From Pseudoselenomonas ruminantium (GTDB lineage Bacteria; Bacillota; Negativicutes; Selenomonadales; Selenomonadaceae): a stretch of 64,000 nucleotides of DNA. The first letter of the stretch is position 1. Every line of letters starts with the position of its first letter. The notes beneath the pieces are model-generated. The model was not told the DNA's origin. It did not search any database and was given only the letters and a program-made list of their open reading frames with translations. The position numbers and the translations under genes were made by a program. The DNA is taken from NCBI RefSeq assembly GCF_900142515.1, contig NZ_FRBC01000012.1, forward strand, positions 1 through 64,000. Reading direction: 5' to 3'. Shown here in pieces: positions 61,433 through 64,000 of this stretch.

Positions 61433-62187
61433 TACTTCACAGCCTTTCGGAACATATGAGAGAACTCCGGCGCATATAGACGGGACAGGTCATAATCTGC
61501 CCCGAGGCAATGACTGACCACGATCATGGCCGTGCGGTCGATATCCTTGCCTTCGATGTCCTTGACAATCGTCTGAAGCGTGCCCCGCACAATCTTCTGT
61601 TCCGGCCAGGAAGCCCGCTGCACGATAGCGATGGGCGTATCGGCAGGATACCCACCCGCCATCAGTTCTTCGACCACCTTATCCAGCATAGTGATGGACA
61701 GATAAATGCACATCGTGGACTGATGCTGGGCCAGACTGCGAAGCTTTTCCGCTTCCGGCACCGGCGTACGGCCTTCATTGCGCGTGATGATCACGGTCTG
61801 GCTGATGCCCGGCAGGGTATATTCCTGCTGCAGAGCTGCTGCCGTAGCAAAACAGGAGCTGACGCCTGGTACGATATCAAATTCGATGTCTTTCTTGCGG
61901 AAGGCATCCATCTGTTCCTGGATAGCACCATAGACAGACGGATCACCTGTATGCAGGCGCACCGTCATCTTGCCTTCTTTTTCAGCCGCTTCAATCACAG
62001 CGACCACTTCATCCAGTGTCATGGAAGCCGAATTATGGATCTGCGCATCCTCGCGGCAAAGATCCAACAACGCCGGATTCACCAGCGAACCCGCATAGAT
62101 AACGACATCCGCTTCCTTCAAATACTTAGCTCCCTTGACTGTAATCAGCTCCGGGTCTCCCGGGCCTGCACCCACAATGTGTACCAT
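61432..62187 (-). CDS. cobM: Cobalt-precorrin-4 C11-methyltransferase CobM/CbiF
   Basis: A 251-residue SAM-dependent methyltransferase starting VHIVGAGPGDPELITVKGAKYLKEADVVIYAGSLVNP, the CbiF N-terminus. It has the RLHTGDPSVYGAIQEQMDAF loop and the segment FDIVPGVSSCFATAAALQQEYTLPG. It methylates C11. The family motifs are complete and the length standard. It follows cbiT by 18 nt. Confidence 0.95.
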   Translation of the reverse strand: MVHIVGAGPGDPELITVKGAKYLKEADVVIYAGSLVNPALLDLCREDAQIHNSASMTLDEVVAVIEAAEKEGKMTVRLHTGDPSVYGAIQEQMDAFRKKDIEFDIVPGVSSCFATAAALQQEYTLPGISQTVIITRNEGRTPVPEAEKLRSLAQHQSTMCIYLSITMLDKVVEELMAGGYPADTPIAIVQRASWPEQKIVRGTLQTIVKDIEGKDIDRTAMIVVSHCLGADYDLSRLYAPEFSHMFRKAVK

Positions 62188-62205
62188 CCTAAAATCCCTC
62201 TCCTC

Positions 62206-62784
62206 TTATTTTTTCCAGCAGGTCACGATATAGATTGGATTATTCGCCTTAGCCATATCGTAGGTTCCTACTTGCTGCAGACGCGTAACCTGTACCTGAA
62301 TCGCTTCATAGATATAGGTATCGGAATGCGTCCGCATATATTCAATGCACTGCATCAGCGTCTGCACCGTAATACAGTTGAGTACCAGCCGCCCCTTGTC
62401 CTTGAGCTTCGGCGTCACCGCCTCCAGGATTTCCGGCAACCGGCTGCCGCTACCACCAATCAAGATGGCATCCGCTTCAGGCAGATTGGCGATCCCATCC
62501 GGAGCTTCTGCCTGAATCACCCGCACATTCGGCACGGCAAAATTGGCCACATTCGCACGGATCAGATTGATCCCTGCCGTTTCCCGCTCAATGGCGAAGA
62601 CCTCCCCCTGCGGCGCCAGTCTTGCCGCCTCAATCGAAATAGAACCGGTGCCTGCGCCGATATCATAAACCACCGCATCCGGAGCGATCTGCGCCTTGAC
62701 CAGACTCAAAATCCGGATTTCCTGCTTGGTCATCGGCACATCCTGACGGATAAACTCCTCATCGGCAATACCAAGAAAATCCAT
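62206..62784 (-). CDS. cbiT: Cobalt-precorrin-6B C15-methyltransferase (decarboxylating) CbiT
   Basis: A 192-residue Rossmann methyltransferase. It begins DFLGIADEEFIRQDVPMTKQEIRILSLVKA, with MTKQE the CbiT marker. The SAM motif is VYDIGAGTGSISIEAARL, and later ADAILIGGSGSRLPEIL. It acts with CbiE at C15 and C12. CbiE is not next to it: in many genomes cbiE and cbiT are adjacent or fused as cobL. CbiE must be encoded elsewhere. Confidence 0.94.
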   Translation of the reverse strand: MDFLGIADEEFIRQDVPMTKQEIRILSLVKAQIAPDAVVYDIGAGTGSISIEAARLAPQGEVFAIERETAGINLIRANVANFAVPNVRVIQAEAPDGIANLPEADAILIGGSGSRLPEILEAVTPKLKDKGRLVLNCITVQTLMQCIEYMRTHSDTYIYEAIQVQVTRLQQVGTYDMAKANNPIYIVTCWKK

Positions 62785-62796
62785 CGCAATTCCCCC

Positions 62797-63129
62797 TTAT
62801 TTTCCAAAGAACAGCTGCAGCACAAGCCATACAGCCACGCCCACACCCAGCATCACGATAATCACAGGCAGGGCCACAAAGAACAGGAACGCCAGCACCG
62901 CCACAATCCCGGCTGCCATCAACACCCGTTGGAGCACACTCTTCCGACCGAACAGCAGATCCTTCCAGCCAAAAGTATGGATCTGGAACCCCTGCCCAAA
63001 ATCCCGGCCACCATAACGCTGCCGGGAACGGGGCTCCTGACTGTCGCCGCCCTCTTCAATGGTTATCCCATCATAGGCATTACGTTCATCCGGGGACATG
63101 ACACGCACCTTGTTTTCTTCCTGTTCCAT
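62797..63129 (-). CDS. Small membrane protein of unknown function
   Basis: About 110 residues from the ATG at 63129 (GAGGTG 6 nt upstream; a GTG at 63138 is the alternative). A hydrophilic, acidic and then Arg/Gly-rich N-terminal half is followed by one or two membrane helices (about 67-108, VLMAAGIVAVLAFLFFVALPVIIVMLGVGVAVWLVL). I do not recognise the family. It lies 12 nt ahead of cbiT and 19 nt behind the next gene, so it is probably co-transcribed with the corrin genes, though nothing ties it to cobalamin. Confidence 0.7.
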   Translation of the reverse strand: MEQEENKVRVMSPDERNAYDGITIEEGGDSQEPRSRQRYGGRDFGQGFQIHTFGWKDLLFGRKSVLQRVLMAAGIVAVLAFLFFVALPVIIVMLGVGVAVWLVLQLFFGK

Positions 63130-63148
63130 GGTTCTCACCTCGTTTGCT

Positions 63149-64000
63149 TCAATAATAAAGACTCTTGATAAAAGCTTCCTCCGTCAGATAACGGGGATCA
63201 AAGAGTTCACAGTCCAACGTCTCACAAATCTTTCGCATATCTGCCTTCACCCGGGCACTATCAATGCCCAGCAATTCATAAATCTCTGTCTGATTCGCCA
63301 GCTGCACGCCGTTCAACTGCGCAAACTGCAGGATCAGCGCCGTAATCATGATATCGTCAGTTTTCTCAACAGCAGCCACCGACACATAATCCGTAAAAAA
63401 CTTCAGCAGCAACTTGATTTCAAACCGACTGAAACCGACATGCTTGGCCACCCGTTTCAACATATCGATATCTGCCGCAAACTGCTCCTGCACCTCCGGA
63501 TTATCTTCCACCAACGGCATGATGTTACGGCTCTTCAGCACATTCAACTGGGCATAACTGACCAATATCTGCAAAGTATGACGCACAGCACCAGCATGGC
63601 GCACAAAGAAATCCTTGAGTTCCGCCTGCGGGTCCTGACATTTGAACAAGTCAAACTGACGCAGGATCACATCCCGCATCCGCTTCTGCAGCTTCGGGCT
63701 GGCCTGCAAGGAAGTGATGTAATTGAGCAGCATCACCCCATGAGAATGGATATGCCCATAGAGCAGGCAGGTATTGTAATTGCCAATGGCCAGTTCCGGC
63801 ACCGGCAATTCAAAATTCTCACCCGTGAAGAAATCCCGGCAGGCGACAAAATCTTCTCCCACCGACTCAATCCGGAACACGGTGAATTTTGAACGCAACA
63901 AATCCCGCAAAATATCCTGTTCTGAGGTGGAAAGCATTTCCCGCTCATGCTCATAATAATAACGCAGCGGAATATCGTCGGAACCAATCAGATGATAGTC
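63149..64000 (-). CDS. Protein of unknown function, truncated at the right edge of the window
   Basis: The frame is open from the stop at 63149 to the last base, so the 5' end is missing; the codons beyond the ATG at 63937 (DYHLIGSDDIPLRYYYEHERE) look coding. At least 283 residues are present. There are no membrane helices or recognised catalytic motifs. The middle is helical (SYAQLNVLKSRNIMPLVEDNPEVQEQFAADIDMLKRVAKH), and the region after FDLFKCQDPQAELKDFF resembles a small all-helical domain. I do not recognise it. It appears to be the gene before the small membrane protein in one operon. Confidence 0.7.
   Translation of the reverse strand, partial: DYHLIGSDDIPLRYYYEHEREMLSTSEQDILRDLLRSKFTVFRIESVGEDFVACRDFFTGENFELPVPELAIGNYNTCLLYGHIHSHGVMLLNYITSLQASPKLQKRMRDVILRQFDLFKCQDPQAELKDFFVRHAGAVRHTLQILVSYAQLNVLKSRNIMPLVEDNPEVQEQFAADIDMLKRVAKHVGFSRFEIKLLLKFFTDYVSVAAVEKTDDIMITALILQFAQLNGVQLANQTEIYELLGIDSARVKADMRKICETLDCELFDPRYLTEEAFIKSLYY

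Noticed and set aside
61510-63168. A 552-codon plus-strand frame opposite cobM, cbiT and the small membrane protein gene.
   Set aside because: It crosses three well-supported minus-strand genes and their gaps and looks like a compositional shadow rich in His and Arg.

Overview
The window reads as chromosome of a Negativicutes bacterium (Selenomonas or a close relative; inferred, not proven). It combines Firmicute cell-division genes (sepF, ylmH, divIVA, lspA, rluD, pyrR) with genes that need an outer membrane (a two-partner secretion haemagglutinin and its TpsB porin), a Na+-pump decarboxylase pair (oadB/oadG) and an anaerobic, early-cobalt cobalamin pathway. Most genes lie on the minus strand. 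There is no rRNA, no tRNA I can support, no CRISPR array, no prophage and no recognisable transposase.

Layout. (1) 0.2-8.7 kb: a peptide-export locus with two NHLM-type ABC transporters (one with an intact C39 peptidase), two HlyD-type adaptors, an ECF-like sigma factor and a 70-aa protein. A 101-aa protein with a textbook double-glycine leader is encoded divergently, and no peptide-modifying enzyme is present. (2) 8.7-14.6 kb: a sugar/polyol operon (SDR dehydrogenase, FGGY kinase, GPH transporter, cytidylate-kinase-like protein) divergent from a ROK repressor, with three copies of a 10-bp word in the control region. (3) 14.8-19.6 kb: periplasmic binding protein, YesM-type kinase and AraC-type response regulator next to an OFA-family transporter, resembling HptASR-type three-component sensing.

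(4) 19.8-37 kb: an accessory region. In minus-strand order it holds an MntA-HepT toxin-antitoxin pair, an intact TpsA-TpsB locus, a complete type II Wadjet (JetABCD) anti-plasmid system, a broken type III (ToxN/AbiQ-like) toxin-antitoxin locus, and a collapsed second TpsA-TpsB copy. The TpsB 3' ends form a direct repeat flanking the Wadjet and type III block.

(5) 37.2-58.7 kb: mostly housekeeping. U32 protein and aminotransferase; oadG-oadB; glmM-cbiK; divIVA-lspA-rluD-pyrR; ylmH-sepF-yggS-pgeF with two radical SAM proteins, nrdR, a RodZ-like protein, an Rrf2 regulator and a chemoreceptor. An A/T-rich radical SAM gene of unknown role sits on the opposite strand between ylmH and divIVA. (6) 58.8-64 kb: part of the corrin-ring pathway (cbiT, cobM/cbiF, cbiG, cobJ/cbiH, cobK/cbiJ) behind two unrecognised genes, the last running off the right edge.

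Best candidates for something undescribed are the NHLM locus exporting an apparently unmodified 80-residue product, the split type III toxin locus next to Wadjet between TpsB repeats, and the radical SAM gene in the division cluster. All assignments rest on reading motifs by eye; no database search was possible.
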